Shown here in pieces: positions 8,565 to 16,614 of a stretch of DNA of 64,000 bases; position 1 is the first letter of the stretch; each line of letters opens with the position of its first letter. Below the pieces are notes generated by a model. That model searched no databases. It worked only from the letters and a program-made list of their open reading frames with translations, and had not been told where the DNA came from. The stretch comes from Candidatus Gastranaerophilales bacterium (GTDB lineage: Bacteria; Cyanobacteriota; Vampirovibrionia; Gastranaerophilales; Gastranaerophilaceae), in NCBI GenBank assembly GCA_944323045.1, contig CALUQX010000006.1, positions 30,314 through 94,313 on the forward strand. Direction: 5' to 3'. Made by a program: the position numbers and the translations under genes.

Positions 8565-9986
8565 TTACTTTAAACATTCCTCAAGCGAGTTAATCATACA
8601 TTTTTGAAAGCGCTCGCATTCTTCTTTTGTTTTGCCTTCAAAACGCAGCGTAAACACTGGTTCTGTATTGCTCTGGCGAATCAGTGCAAAACCGCCGTCA
8701 AAAACAATCCGCATACCGTCCAGCGTAACAATTTCTTTAATGCTTGAGCCAAACATATTTTTATTTGCCTCAACACAGTGCTTGAATCTTTCAAGGGTCT
8801 GTTTTTTCTTATCATTCGGACAAGGAAAACGAACTTCCTGAGAGGTGCATACTGCATCAAATGGCTTTAGCATATCTTGAATTTTAAATTCAGGATTGAG
8901 CTTTTTGTGCTTAGCTATAATCTCTATTATACGGCAGCCTGCGTAAATTGCGTCATCAAAGCCAAAGTATCTGTCTTTGAAGAAGGTATGACCGCTCATT
9001 TCACCGGCAAGTACAGCTCCTGTTTCCTTCATTTTTTCTTTTATATAACCGTGACCAGTTTTGCACATAACAGCGTGACCGCCAAGACTATTTATAGTAT
9101 CAAACAAAACTTGAGAACACTTTACTTCAGATACGACTGTAGGTTTCTCTGCACCGCTGTCAATTAAATCTTCTGCATAAATAAGTAAAAGTTTGTCACC
9201 GGTCAATGCTGTTCCGTCAGAAGTTATGACACCGATTCGGTCGCTGTCGCCGTCAAAAGCAATGCCTAAATCTGCTTTCTCCTCAACTACAACCTTTTTT
9301 ATAGTATCAAGTGTCTTTAAATCACTAGGATTCGGGTGGTGATTAGGGAAATTTCCGTCCGGCTCTGTGAATAATTCAACAACTTCACATCCAAGTTCAC
9401 GGTACAATTTTGGGGCGACAACGCCGCCTGTTGCATTTGCGCTGTCCACAACTACTTTTATTCCTTTTCCAATAGTGCCAAAGCGCCTTTTCATATCGTC
9501 GATATACACAGGGATAATATCTAATTTTTCTGCCAAACCGCACATATCAACTTTATCAGTCCAGTTTTTGAGTGTAATTTCTTTAACTTCTCTAATTTGA
9601 GTTTCATTCAGCGTCTGCTTATTATAAGTCATTTTTAGCCCGTTGTATTCTTTAGGGTTGTGGCTTGCTGTTATGATAAGTGCACCTGTAACTTCAGGCA
9701 TTGTAGCTTCTGAATAATATCCGATTGGAGTTGGCGCAAGCCCTAAATCAATAACTTTTGCGCCGGCAGATGCAACACCAGATATTAATGCTTTAGCAAG
9801 TGACGGTGAATGAGTTCTGGCATCACGGGTTACTGTAACCGTAATTTTATCCGGCGTTTTAAGCGAATATTTATGTAAATACTCTATAAATGCACGCCCT
9901 ACATTGTAAAACAATTCTTCCGTGATATCCTGACAGTAAATGCCGCGTATATCGTTTTTGCCAAATGCCTGTTCATATTTATTCAT
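8565..9986 (-). CDS. Phosphomannomutase/phosphoglucomutase
   Basis: 473 residues, full length for the alpha-D-phosphohexomutase family (ManB/AlgC type), which interconverts hexose 1- and 6-phosphates for nucleotide-sugar and LPS synthesis in the cytoplasm. Seen in order: the phosphoserine loop TASHNPKEYNG (near residue 105), the Mg-binding loop DGDSDRIG (near residue 244), the sugar-binding GEMSGHTFF, and a C-terminal phosphate-binding RQSNTEP. The start ATG has GGGAGA 9 nt upstream. Divergent from the ABC permease. Confidence 0.95.
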   Translation of the reverse strand: MNKYEQAFGKNDIRGIYCQDITEELFYNVGRAFIEYLHKYSLKTPDKITVTVTRDARTHSPSLAKALISGVASAGAKVIDLGLAPTPIGYYSEATMPEVTGALIITASHNPKEYNGLKMTYNKQTLNETQIREVKEITLKNWTDKVDMCGLAEKLDIIPVYIDDMKRRFGTIGKGIKVVVDSANATGGVVAPKLYRELGCEVVELFTEPDGNFPNHHPNPSDLKTLDTIKKVVVEEKADLGIAFDGDSDRIGVITSDGTALTGDKLLLIYAEDLIDSGAEKPTVVSEVKCSQVLFDTINSLGGHAVMCKTGHGYIKEKMKETGAVLAGEMSGHTFFKDRYFGFDDAIYAGCRIIEIIAKHKKLNPEFKIQDMLKPFDAVCTSQEVRFPCPNDKKKQTLERFKHCVEANKNMFGSSIKEIVTLDGMRIVFDGGFALIRQSNTEPVFTLRFEGKTKEECERFQKCMINSLEECLK

Positions 9987-10061
9987 TAATATTTCTCCCT
10001 AATCATTAACTTATGGTATGATAGTAACACGAACGTAAATCAGTTACAACCGGCGGCTATA

Positions 10062-10946
10062 ATGAAAAAATTTATAACTAAAATTCTTAATAATCAGGCA
10101 TTTGCAGCGGCACTATTTATAGCGCCTGCACTTGCTGGAACTCTTATATTTATCATTATACCTGTCATTTGTTCATTCGGACTCAGTTTTGTAAAATGGG
10201 ATTTGCTGAATCCTGTTGAATTTGTCGGATGGAATAATTATATTCAGATTTTTAATGAGCCGCTGTTTTATAAAATACTGATTAATACCATTGTTTTTGC
10301 TGTTTCAACGTCTGTATTCGGGGTGATTATTCCGCTAATACTTGCTGCAATATTGAATTCAAAGATTCGCGGTGCAGAATTCTATAAAACTGCGTATTTT
10401 CTGCCGTTTATTACACCTATGATAGTTATCGGAGTAATCTGGGAGTGGATTTTTGATCCGAATATAGGACTGTTAAACCAGATTCTGCATCTGCACATCA
10501 ACTGGCTTTACGATGCTAATTTTGCCATGCCTGCACTAATTATTGTTTCAGTATGGAAACTCATCGGATACAACATGGTTATATTTTTGTCAGCATTAAG
10601 CGGTATTTCACAGAGTCTTTTTGAAGCAGCAAGAATTGACGGTGCCAATCATTTTCAGGTATTTAAAAACATTACAGTGCCGTTGCTTGCACCTACAACA
10701 TTTTTTGTTGTAATTATCACCACAATAAGTTCATTCCAGATATTTGATTTAATATACTTGATGACTGAGGGCGGACCTCTGGACAGCACAAACGTACTGG
10801 TTTATGCAATTTATAAAAATGCATTTGAATACTTTAATATCGGCAAAGCATCCGCACTAGCCTATGTGCTTTTTGTAATAATTCTTGTTCTTACACTGAT
10901 ACAGTGGAATTTACGCAAAAAACTCGTCTACAACGAAATTGACTAA
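10062..10946 (+). CDS. Sugar ABC transporter permease (MalF/UgpA type)
   Basis: 294 residues with six predicted membrane segments and the cytoplasmic EAA loop EAARIDGANHFQVFKNI, which docks to the ATPase, near residues 192-208. This matches the first permease of carbohydrate-uptake (CUT1) transporters. No second permease, binding protein or ATPase gene is nearby: the next gene converges and overlaps by 4 bp. It therefore must work with components encoded elsewhere, or be an orphan. The substrate cannot be inferred. Confidence 0.9.
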   Translation: MKKFITKILNNQAFAAALFIAPALAGTLIFIIIPVICSFGLSFVKWDLLNPVEFVGWNNYIQIFNEPLFYKILINTIVFAVSTSVFGVIIPLILAAILNSKIRGAEFYKTAYFLPFITPMIVIGVIWEWIFDPNIGLLNQILHLHINWLYDANFAMPALIIVSVWKLIGYNMVIFLSALSGISQSLFEAARIDGANHFQVFKNITVPLLAPTTFFVVIITTISSFQIFDLIYLMTEGGPLDSTNVLVYAIYKNAFEYFNIGKASALAYVLFVIILVLTLIQWNLRKKLVYNEID

Positions 10947-11341
10947 TCTTTTACCACTGTTTTAAACATGTTATTTTTCGGCGCGCCGTTGCCCAGTTTA
11001 ATTATTTTTTCCAACGCGAATTTCAGTGGATTCATCTTTTGAGAGGCTGTGAATGAGGTTGTTTTTGATTCTGCAAAATCATCCATTGAATAGGCAATAT
11101 TCACATTTTTCTTTGGCACATACCTTGTAAAACTAACAACAGGATATCCGTCGGAATTTTGTGATATATTCAGTTTTAATCGTGTTAATAAAAATGCACT
11201 GTCAATGTTTTTGCGTGCCTGATTGAGTTTTGCGAATTTGTTATGCTCTACTGCATAGTCTGCAACTCTTTTTAAGTCATTGCTATGCAAAAATTTTGCC
11301 TGAAATGCGGTCTGATAATTATTTGTATTTTGAATTTGCAT
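10943..11341 (-). CDS. Small uncharacterised protein with NYQTAFQAKF N-terminus
   Basis: 132 residues, basic, soluble. It starts MQIQNTNNYQTAFQAKF, an example of the Asn-rich plus FxA/FG N-terminal signature seen in four proteins here. No known domain recognised. Its Shine-Dalgarno (GAAAGGA, about 9 nt from the ATG) lies inside the 3' arm of the hairpin that follows thiC, so ribosome access may depend on that structure. It overlaps the converging ABC permease gene by 4 bp. Confidence 0.6.
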   Translation of the reverse strand: MQIQNTNNYQTAFQAKFLHSNDLKRVADYAVEHNKFAKLNQARKNIDSAFLLTRLKLNISQNSDGYPVVSFTRYVPKKNVNIAYSMDDFAESKTTSFTASQKMNPLKFALEKIIKLGNGAPKNNMFKTVVKD

Positions 11342-11344
11342 GCT

Positions 11345-11388
11345 AAAAAGTCCTTTCTTGAGTAATAAAACTCTTGAAAGGACTTTTT
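11345..11388 (-). terminator. Long hairpin after thiC
   Basis: A perfect 13-bp inverted repeat (arms 11345-11357 and 11376-11388, AAAAAGTCCTTTC and its complement) with an 18-nt loop and a T-rich 3' side on both strands. It lies 17 bp past the thiC stop, so it is probably the thiC terminator, and could also act on the opposite strand. It also contains the ribosome binding site of the next gene on the same strand. Confidence 0.75.
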
Positions 11389-11405
11389 GCTATATATACA
11401 GTTAA

Positions 11406-12680
11406 TTATTTACAATCATTAAAATATTCTTTGAAAATTTTAACACTGCAATACTTGCCGCACATTGTACAAGGTTCACCATTATCGATGTCTTCAAGCG
11501 TGCATTTGTCAATTGCTGCTGCGCGCTGAGCATTCCAGTCGAGATTTTTACGCGCAATTGCCATATCTAAATCCATTTGATAAGCTGCCTTATTGCCTCT
11601 TGCAAGATCAGCCGAATGCGCTGCTATTTTGCTTGCGATAATTCCCTCTCTAACCTGTTTAGCATCAGGCAGTCCTATATGCTCAGCAGGGGTAACATAG
11701 CATAAAAAGTCAGCACCGTGCATAGCGGCAAGTGTTCCGCCGATAGCAGAAGTTATATGGTCATACCCCGGTGCAATATCAGTTACCAGAGGTCCAAGTA
11801 CATAAAGCGGCGCATAATCAGTAAGCACTTTTATTGTTTCAATCATTGCAGGAATTTTATTAAGCGGAACATGCCCCGGACCTTCGACCATTGTCTGAAC
11901 ACCGGCTTCTCTGGCGCGTTTAACCAGTTCACCAAGAACAAGAGTTTCTGCAACCTGTCCGCGATCACCTGCATCGGCAATACAGCCAGGTCTTAAACCG
12001 TCGCCAAGTGAAAGTGTGCAGTCGTATTCGCGTGCAATTTCAAGTAACTCATCATAATATTCGTACAAAGGATTTTCTTTGCCGGTTGCCTTAATCCAGC
12101 TTGCAAGCATTGAACCGCCGCGGGAAACAATATCCATTACACGTCCCTGTTTTTCAAGCTGGTCTACAACAAACTTTGTAACGCCGCAGTGTACTGTTAT
12201 GAAATCAATTCCATCCTGACACTGTTTTTCTATATCAGAAAATAGTTTGTCTTTTGAAAGTTTTGCTATATCTTTAAATTCATCAAGTGCCTCTTTGCCT
12301 GCCTGATACATAGGTACTGTACCAATCGGAAGTTTAGTTGCTGCAATAATCTGTTTTCTTGTTCCGTCAATGTCTGAACCGGTTGACAAATCCATCAGGA
12401 CATCTGCCCCTGTTGCCTCGATAATTCTAACCTTTTCAAGTTCTTGTTCAACATTAGAACGCTCCATTGATGTGCCGATATTAGCGTTAATCTTAACAGT
12501 CATTCCTTCACCAACTGCTGTCGGAATAACATCATCGCGTCTATTATTCTTAAGTATTGCAACACGTCCCTGTGCAACCTTTTCACGCACAAATTCAGGC
12601 GTTACGCCTTCCTTCTTCGCTATATACTCCATTTGTTCGGTAATCTTGCCCTTTTGTGCTTCCAAAATTTGTGTTGTCAT
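11406..12680 (-). CDS. thiC: Phosphomethylpyrimidine synthase ThiC
   Basis: 424 residues, the short bacterial form. A radical SAM enzyme that converts 5-aminoimidazole ribotide to hydroxymethylpyrimidine phosphate for thiamine synthesis. The C-terminal cluster motif CTMCGKYCSVK (C-x2-C-x4-C) is present near residues 406-416, as are EGPGHVPL and GPLVTDIAPGYDHI of the active site. The start is set by AGGGGAG 6 nt upstream. I looked for a TPP riboswitch (a CTGAGA-type core) in the 12681-12800 leader and saw none. No other thi gene is nearby. Confidence 0.97.
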   Translation of the reverse strand: MTTQILEAQKGKITEQMEYIAKKEGVTPEFVREKVAQGRVAILKNNRRDDVIPTAVGEGMTVKINANIGTSMERSNVEQELEKVRIIEATGADVLMDLSTGSDIDGTRKQIIAATKLPIGTVPMYQAGKEALDEFKDIAKLSKDKLFSDIEKQCQDGIDFITVHCGVTKFVVDQLEKQGRVMDIVSRGGSMLASWIKATGKENPLYEYYDELLEIAREYDCTLSLGDGLRPGCIADAGDRGQVAETLVLGELVKRAREAGVQTMVEGPGHVPLNKIPAMIETIKVLTDYAPLYVLGPLVTDIAPGYDHITSAIGGTLAAMHGADFLCYVTPAEHIGLPDAKQVREGIIASKIAAHSADLARGNKAAYQMDLDMAIARKNLDWNAQRAAAIDKCTLEDIDNGEPCTMCGKYCSVKIFKEYFNDCK

Positions 12681-12795
12681 ATTATTCTCCCCTTTATCTA
12701 AACTATTTGAATAAATTATAGCGGAAAAATAAACATTTGTAAAAATATGATGAAATTTCTTAAAGATTAATTTGCATGAGGTCGATATATAGAGA

Positions 12796-12905
12796 GTGAA
12801 GTGTGAATGGTGAACAGTGAACTGTATTATCAGATTCGGGGAGACAGTTTCACAAAACTTCCAATATGAAACTACAGTTCACAGATAACCGTTCACAGGT
12901 CACGG
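12796..12905. repeat. TGAACAG/GTTCAC short repeats in inverted arms
   Basis: Two arms built from TGAACxG-type units (12796-12824: gtgaatggtgaacagtgaac) and their complement (12874-12905: gttcac twice) face each other across about 50 bp. The same units recur at 33.84, 38.47, 51.55, 63.54 and 63.92 kb. The arm could fold into an imperfect hairpin just upstream of the small ORF at 12924. Confidence 0.6.
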
Positions 12906-12923
12906 AATAAGGAGTGTGCTATC

Positions 12924-13064
12924 ATGTATAATGAGTTAAAAAACGAAGAAATTATTGTTGAAATTGTAAATCTGGTTGAAAAAATCGAAGATTATAAAGC
13001 AGATGTAGATGCATACTGTGAATTTATGAAAGGGGTAATTTTATCAACCTCAGGCTTAAATTAG
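12924..13064 (+). CDS. Small acidic protein, 46 residues
   Basis: An ORF of 46 codons starting MYNELKNEEII and ending ILSTSGLN. An AAGGAG lies 9 nt before the ATG, and the codon use matches neighbours. The protein is amphipathic and helical (alternating Ile/Val/Leu with Glu/Lys), with one Cys. No family recognised. It stands between repeat DNA and the CoA-disulfide reductase-like gene 42 bp downstream, so co-transcription is possible. Confidence 0.5.
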   Translation: MYNELKNEEIIVEIVNLVEKIEDYKADVDAYCEFMKGVILSTSGLN

Positions 13065-13106
13065 TCAGGTATTGCATAATTTTGAAAAAATTGTTATATT
13101 ACCTTT

Positions 13107-14477
13107 ATGATGAAAATTGTTATACTCGGAGGCGTTGCAGCAGGCGCCAAAGCAGCAGCAAAAGCTAGCAGATTAATGCCTGATGCTGAAATTAATTTAT
13201 ACACAGATGACACGCATGTTTCTTATTCAGCATGCGGAATGCCATATTATATAGAAGGTAATTTTGATGATTACAAAATGCTTTTAGTGCGTTCTCCTGA
13301 GGAATTCGAACAGCAAGGAGTCCATGTTCATTTGAAATGCCGTGCGGCAAAAATCATGCCTTACTGCAAGCAGGTCTTGATTGAAGATTTGGACAACAAG
13401 AAAGCATTTCTTGTTGATTATGACAAACTTATTATTGCAACAGGTGCCAGACCATTTATTCCACCTATAAAAAATGTTAATCTGCCAAATGTCTTTACAC
13501 TACGTAAAATTGAAGATGCTATAGCAATTAAAGAAAAGGCTTTAAAATCAAAACATGCAACAATAATCGGCGGCGGATACATCGGCATGGAAATGCTGGA
13601 AGCTCTTGTAAAACAGAATGTAAAAGTTACCCTGCTTGAATTTTCATCTACAATAATGTCTCTATTTGATGAATGCATGTCAAAGTTAATACTTGAACAG
13701 CTAAATTCAATTAATGACGGCAATTTTGAGATATTAACATCTGAACTTGCAACTGAATTTTCCGGTGATACAAATGGTGTCAATGGGGTACGAACAGGTT
13801 CAGGCAAATCCTTTGACACTGATATGGTAGTAATTTGTGCAGGAGTTGTTCCAAACGTTGATATTGCACGCGAAGCCGGTATTGAATTGAGCGAAACAGG
13901 CGCAATACGGGTTAATGAGAAAATGGAAACTAATATAGAGGATATCTACGCCTGCGGCGACTGTGTCGACGAAAATCTTCTTATTTCCGATACGAGAATT
14001 TGGCTGCCATTAGGTTCTAATGCCAACAAAGAAGGTCGATGTGCGGCAATGAACGCCTGCGGAGTTGAAGATAAATTTCCGGGTGTACTAGGTTCAGCCG
14101 TCACGCGCTGCCTTAGATTTACAATGTCTATGACCGGATTGAGCGAGAAAAAAGCTGTTCAGCTCGGTTTTGATCCTGTATCTGTAACTGTCACTAAAAA
14201 CGATAAAGTCGGTTATATGCCAGATGTAAACAATATTACATTGAAACTTGTGGCTGACCGTAAAACAAGACGTCTTATCGGCGGACAGGCTGTAGGTGCC
14301 GGAGATGCAGACAAACGGATTAATACACTTGCGACAGCATTGCTTGCAAAGCTTACTGTGGATGATTTTATTAATAACGATTTGACATACGCCCCGCCGT
14401 ATTCACCTACAATTGATCCGCTGTTGAACGCTGCACAATCACTTCAGGCTAAATTAAATTCAGAAACTAATGCTTAA
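13107..14477 (+). CDS. CoA-disulfide reductase / NADH oxidase-type flavoprotein
   Basis: 456 residues of the pyridine nucleotide-disulfide oxidoreductase superfamily. Seen: the N-terminal FAD dinucleotide fold (GGVAAGAKAA), the single redox cysteine in YSACGMPYYI (Cys43) typical of CoA-disulfide reductases and Nox enzymes, the NAD(P)H fold GGGYIGMEM near residue 153, the FAD-binding YACGDCVD near residue 290, and a C-terminal dimerisation domain. Likely cytoplasmic, in thiol redox balance or oxygen detoxification in an anaerobe. Which substrate (CoA disulfide, O2, polysulfide) cannot be decided. It overlaps the converging FAD gene by 11 bp. Confidence 0.88.
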   Translation: MMKIVILGGVAAGAKAAAKASRLMPDAEINLYTDDTHVSYSACGMPYYIEGNFDDYKMLLVRSPEEFEQQGVHVHLKCRAAKIMPYCKQVLIEDLDNKKAFLVDYDKLIIATGARPFIPPIKNVNLPNVFTLRKIEDAIAIKEKALKSKHATIIGGGYIGMEMLEALVKQNVKVTLLEFSSTIMSLFDECMSKLILEQLNSINDGNFEILTSELATEFSGDTNGVNGVRTGSGKSFDTDMVVICAGVVPNVDIAREAGIELSETGAIRVNEKMETNIEDIYACGDCVDENLLISDTRIWLPLGSNANKEGRCAAMNACGVEDKFPGVLGSAVTRCLRFTMSMTGLSEKKAVQLGFDPVSVTVTKNDKVGYMPDVNNITLKLVADRKTRRLIGGQAVGAGDADKRINTLATALLAKLTVDDFINNDLTYAPPYSPTIDPLLNAAQSLQAKLNSETNA

Positions 14478-15768
14478 GTATTGCTGCAATGTATTTGGCA
14501 ACGCCTTCTCCCATTGAAAAACAACTTGACTGCACTCTAAGCGCGCCCTGCGCCATAAAATCAGCAGAAAGGCATCTGCCCGCAACAAAAAGATTATCAA
14601 TATCAGCAGACATTAAAGATTCAATAGGAAGCTGATAATCACTATATGCTTTGAGTGTTGAACAGTTTTTCTTGTTAGAATGGACATCAACAGGATAATT
14701 TGAAATAACAACAGGATGTTCAAACTTTTTGCCGCTTTTCAAATCTTCAACAGTATAAATGTATTTACCTTTGATTCTGCGCGAAACCCTTACCCCGAGC
14801 ATATCTGCGATGTTTGAAATATAGGCGTTTTCAAACCCCGGAAAGTATTTGCGGCAGAAAATCAGATACCTGTATATGTTCTGACGCGCCAGCAGCAGGG
14901 CTTTTGAGATACTTTTAACCTCTAGTGAGTTGTTATAATCAATTACCCGCGGGCAGTTAAACGCCACGGTGTCAGGCATTCCGGGCACTGTAAATATTTG
15001 GAAATAGTTGGTATCATAGCGTTTTAATACCTTGTTTTTCACTGCATCATCAAATAGCGGCTTAAGCGCCCAGTTCTTGTCCTTGTCCCATGTGTAGGCA
15101 GTAGAAAGATGAATGTAGCCGTCTATATTTTCAACAACCGAGACATTTCTATCTTTATCGTAGTCTGCAAGCCATTTTGCAAAAGTTTCTAAATCAACTC
15201 CGCCCATCATAAAACGAAGAGTAACCGGCTGAAATTCTTTATCCTTTTCAAGAAAATTACAATTTGCTATTTTTCCGATTTCACAATTTCCTGTTGCATC
15301 AATTATATATTTCGCTCCGATAGATACCGATAACTTTTTTTGTTCCATATCTATCTCATCGGTAGATACCGATAATATTTCTTTGGATATTTTGACGCGG
15401 GTGATGTTTCTGTCCTCTATTTTGACACTTATAATGTGGGTATCAAAAAAGACCTCAACATTTGCTTTTCGCATCAGGTTATCGAGCGCAATTTTTGTAA
15501 GTTCTGGATTAAACCAGCCGGAATTGTCCTGAAATGTCGTCTGACCGCCAAGTTCACGCAACTCAGCCGTCAGCGCCTCACGAAATTCCGTATTAATCTG
15601 ATTATTACCTGATTTCATAATCGGAATAACAAGTGCTGAAGTAATTGTTCCGCCTAAATGAACCTTGCGTTCGATTAATAAAGTTTTAAGTCCGAGTTTG
15701 CCGGCAGTGTAGGCAGCCGCGCAGCCTGCAGTCCCGCCGCCAACCACTATTACATCATATTTTTGCAT
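14467..15768 (-). CDS. FAD-dependent oxidoreductase with repeat-derived insert
   Basis: 433 residues of the FAD_oxidored family (fumarate-reductase-like flavoproteins). GGGTAGCAAAYTAGKLG near residues 11-27 is the FAD-binding dinucleotide fold; IDATGNCEIG near residue 156 and FVAGRCLSADFMAQGA near residue 396 are the other FAD contacts. Between residues about 130 and 147 the gene contains two copies of a short DNA repeat (15317-15378), giving ILSVSTDEI and KLSVSIGA. This looks like an in-frame insertion in a loop. Substrate unknown. Confidence 0.8.
   Translation of the reverse strand: MQKYDVIVVGGGTAGCAAAYTAGKLGLKTLLIERKVHLGGTITSALVIPIMKSGNNQINTEFREALTAELRELGGQTTFQDNSGWFNPELTKIALDNLMRKANVEVFFDTHIISVKIEDRNITRVKISKEILSVSTDEIDMEQKKLSVSIGAKYIIDATGNCEIGKIANCNFLEKDKEFQPVTLRFMMGGVDLETFAKWLADYDKDRNVSVVENIDGYIHLSTAYTWDKDKNWALKPLFDDAVKNKVLKRYDTNYFQIFTVPGMPDTVAFNCPRVIDYNNSLEVKSISKALLLARQNIYRYLIFCRKYFPGFENAYISNIADMLGVRVSRRIKGKYIYTVEDLKSGKKFEHPVVISNYPVDVHSNKKNCSTLKAYSDYQLPIESLMSADIDNLFVAGRCLSADFMAQGALRVQSSCFSMGEGVAKYIAAILKH
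15317..15378 (-). repeat. Two GATAGATACCGATAA-type repeats inside a gene
   Basis: Copies at 15317-15334 and 15361-15378 share the core AGATACCGATAA. They lie in frame inside the FAD oxidoreductase gene and are related to copies at 18.1, 18.86 and 19.4 kb. Confidence 0.6.
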
Positions 15769-15829
15769 GTTATATATTTTAGTATTTTTGCGCGCTCACG
15801 GCAATAGTTTAATAAATGTTTATAAAATA

Positions 15830-15854
15830 GGTGCGTCAAAACGACGCACCCTAC
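15830..15854 (+). repeat. REP-like palindrome 1
   Basis: GGTGCGTC / GACGCACC arms (15830-15837, 15843-15850) around a 5-nt loop, followed by CTAC. It pairs with the inverted REP at 15950, forming a BIME-like unit upstream of the RAYT gene. Confidence 0.8.
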
Positions 15855-15949
15855 GAGTTCTATCGCTTTGCACACCAAATATATAAATATGCAATGATAT
15901 ATGAATGTCAAATTACAAACGATTCTATAATATTATTAGTTCACTACAT

Positions 15950-15974
15950 GTAGGGTGCGTCGTTTCGACGCACC
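15950..15974 (-). repeat. REP-like palindrome 2 (5' of RAYT gene)
   Basis: GTAGGG then a perfect 9-bp stem GGTGCGTCG / CGACGCACC with a TTT loop. Opposite orientation to the copies at 15830 and 16561, so the RAYT gene is bracketed by inverted REPs. Confidence 0.85.
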
Positions 15975-16032
15975 GAAATATTTGTACCCAAATTGTTTGA
16001 CGTAGCAATTTTTCTCATGATATAACTTAATT

Positions 16033-16554
16033 ATGCCTAATTATAGAAGATATTATTTACAATATGATTATGTATTTATAACAGTTGTTACATATAATAG
16101 ACAATATATTTTATTAAAAAATATCAACTTATTCAAACAATCATTAAAAAGGGCAATTGACCGATACGGGTTTGAAATTTATGCAATTGTTGTGTTAGAC
16201 GACCATTTTCATATTATATTGCAGTTGAATGAATATAGAAATTATTCAAATATTATAGGTAGTATTAAAAAATATTTTTCACACAATTTTGAATCTCAAA
16301 TTGAAACAACGACAAGTCGAATTAAACGCAAAGAAAGAAACATTTGGCAAAGAAGATTTTATGATCATATAATACGAGATGAAGAAGATTTACATAAGCA
16401 TATGGATTATATACATTATAATCCGATAAAACATAATTATGTTAAGCGGGCAAAAGATTGGCAATATTCATCATTTTATAAGTTTGTGAAATTAAAATTT
16501 TATGATGAAGATTGGTGTGATTTTAGAAACATTAAAGATTTAGAATTTGAATAA
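16033..16554 (+). CDS. REP-associated tyrosine transposase (RAYT, IS200/IS605-like Y1)
   Basis: 173 residues of the Y1 transposase superfamily. The HUH metal-binding motif is DDHFHII (near residues 56-62) and the catalytic tyrosine lies in the HMDYIHYNP block near residue 127, characteristic of RAYTs (TnpA-REP), which nick single-stranded REP DNA. It is intact and bracketed by REP palindromes in opposite orientation at 15950 and 16561. This fits a domesticated or self-mobilising REP system. Codon use is very AT-rich. Confidence 0.92.
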   Translation: MPNYRRYYLQYDYVFITVVTYNRQYILLKNINLFKQSLKRAIDRYGFEIYAIVVLDDHFHIILQLNEYRNYSNIIGSIKKYFSHNFESQIETTTSRIKRKERNIWQRRFYDHIIRDEEDLHKHMDYIHYNPIKHNYVKRAKDWQYSSFYKFVKLKFYDEDWCDFRNIKDLEFE

Positions 16555-16560
16555 TAATGC

Positions 16561-16585
16561 GGTGCGTCGAAACGACGCACCCTAC
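16561..16585 (+). repeat. REP-like palindrome 3 (3' of RAYT gene)
   Basis: Perfect 9-bp stem GGTGCGTCG / CGACGCACC with an AAA loop, then CTAC. It begins 6 bp after the RAYT stop. Confidence 0.85.
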
Positions 16586-16614
16586 AGGTCTACTGGTCTA
16601 CGAGTTCTACGTGT

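Noticed and set aside
12681..12800. TPP riboswitch upstream of thiC
   Set aside because: No CTGAGA-type conserved core or pairing pattern could be found in the leader.
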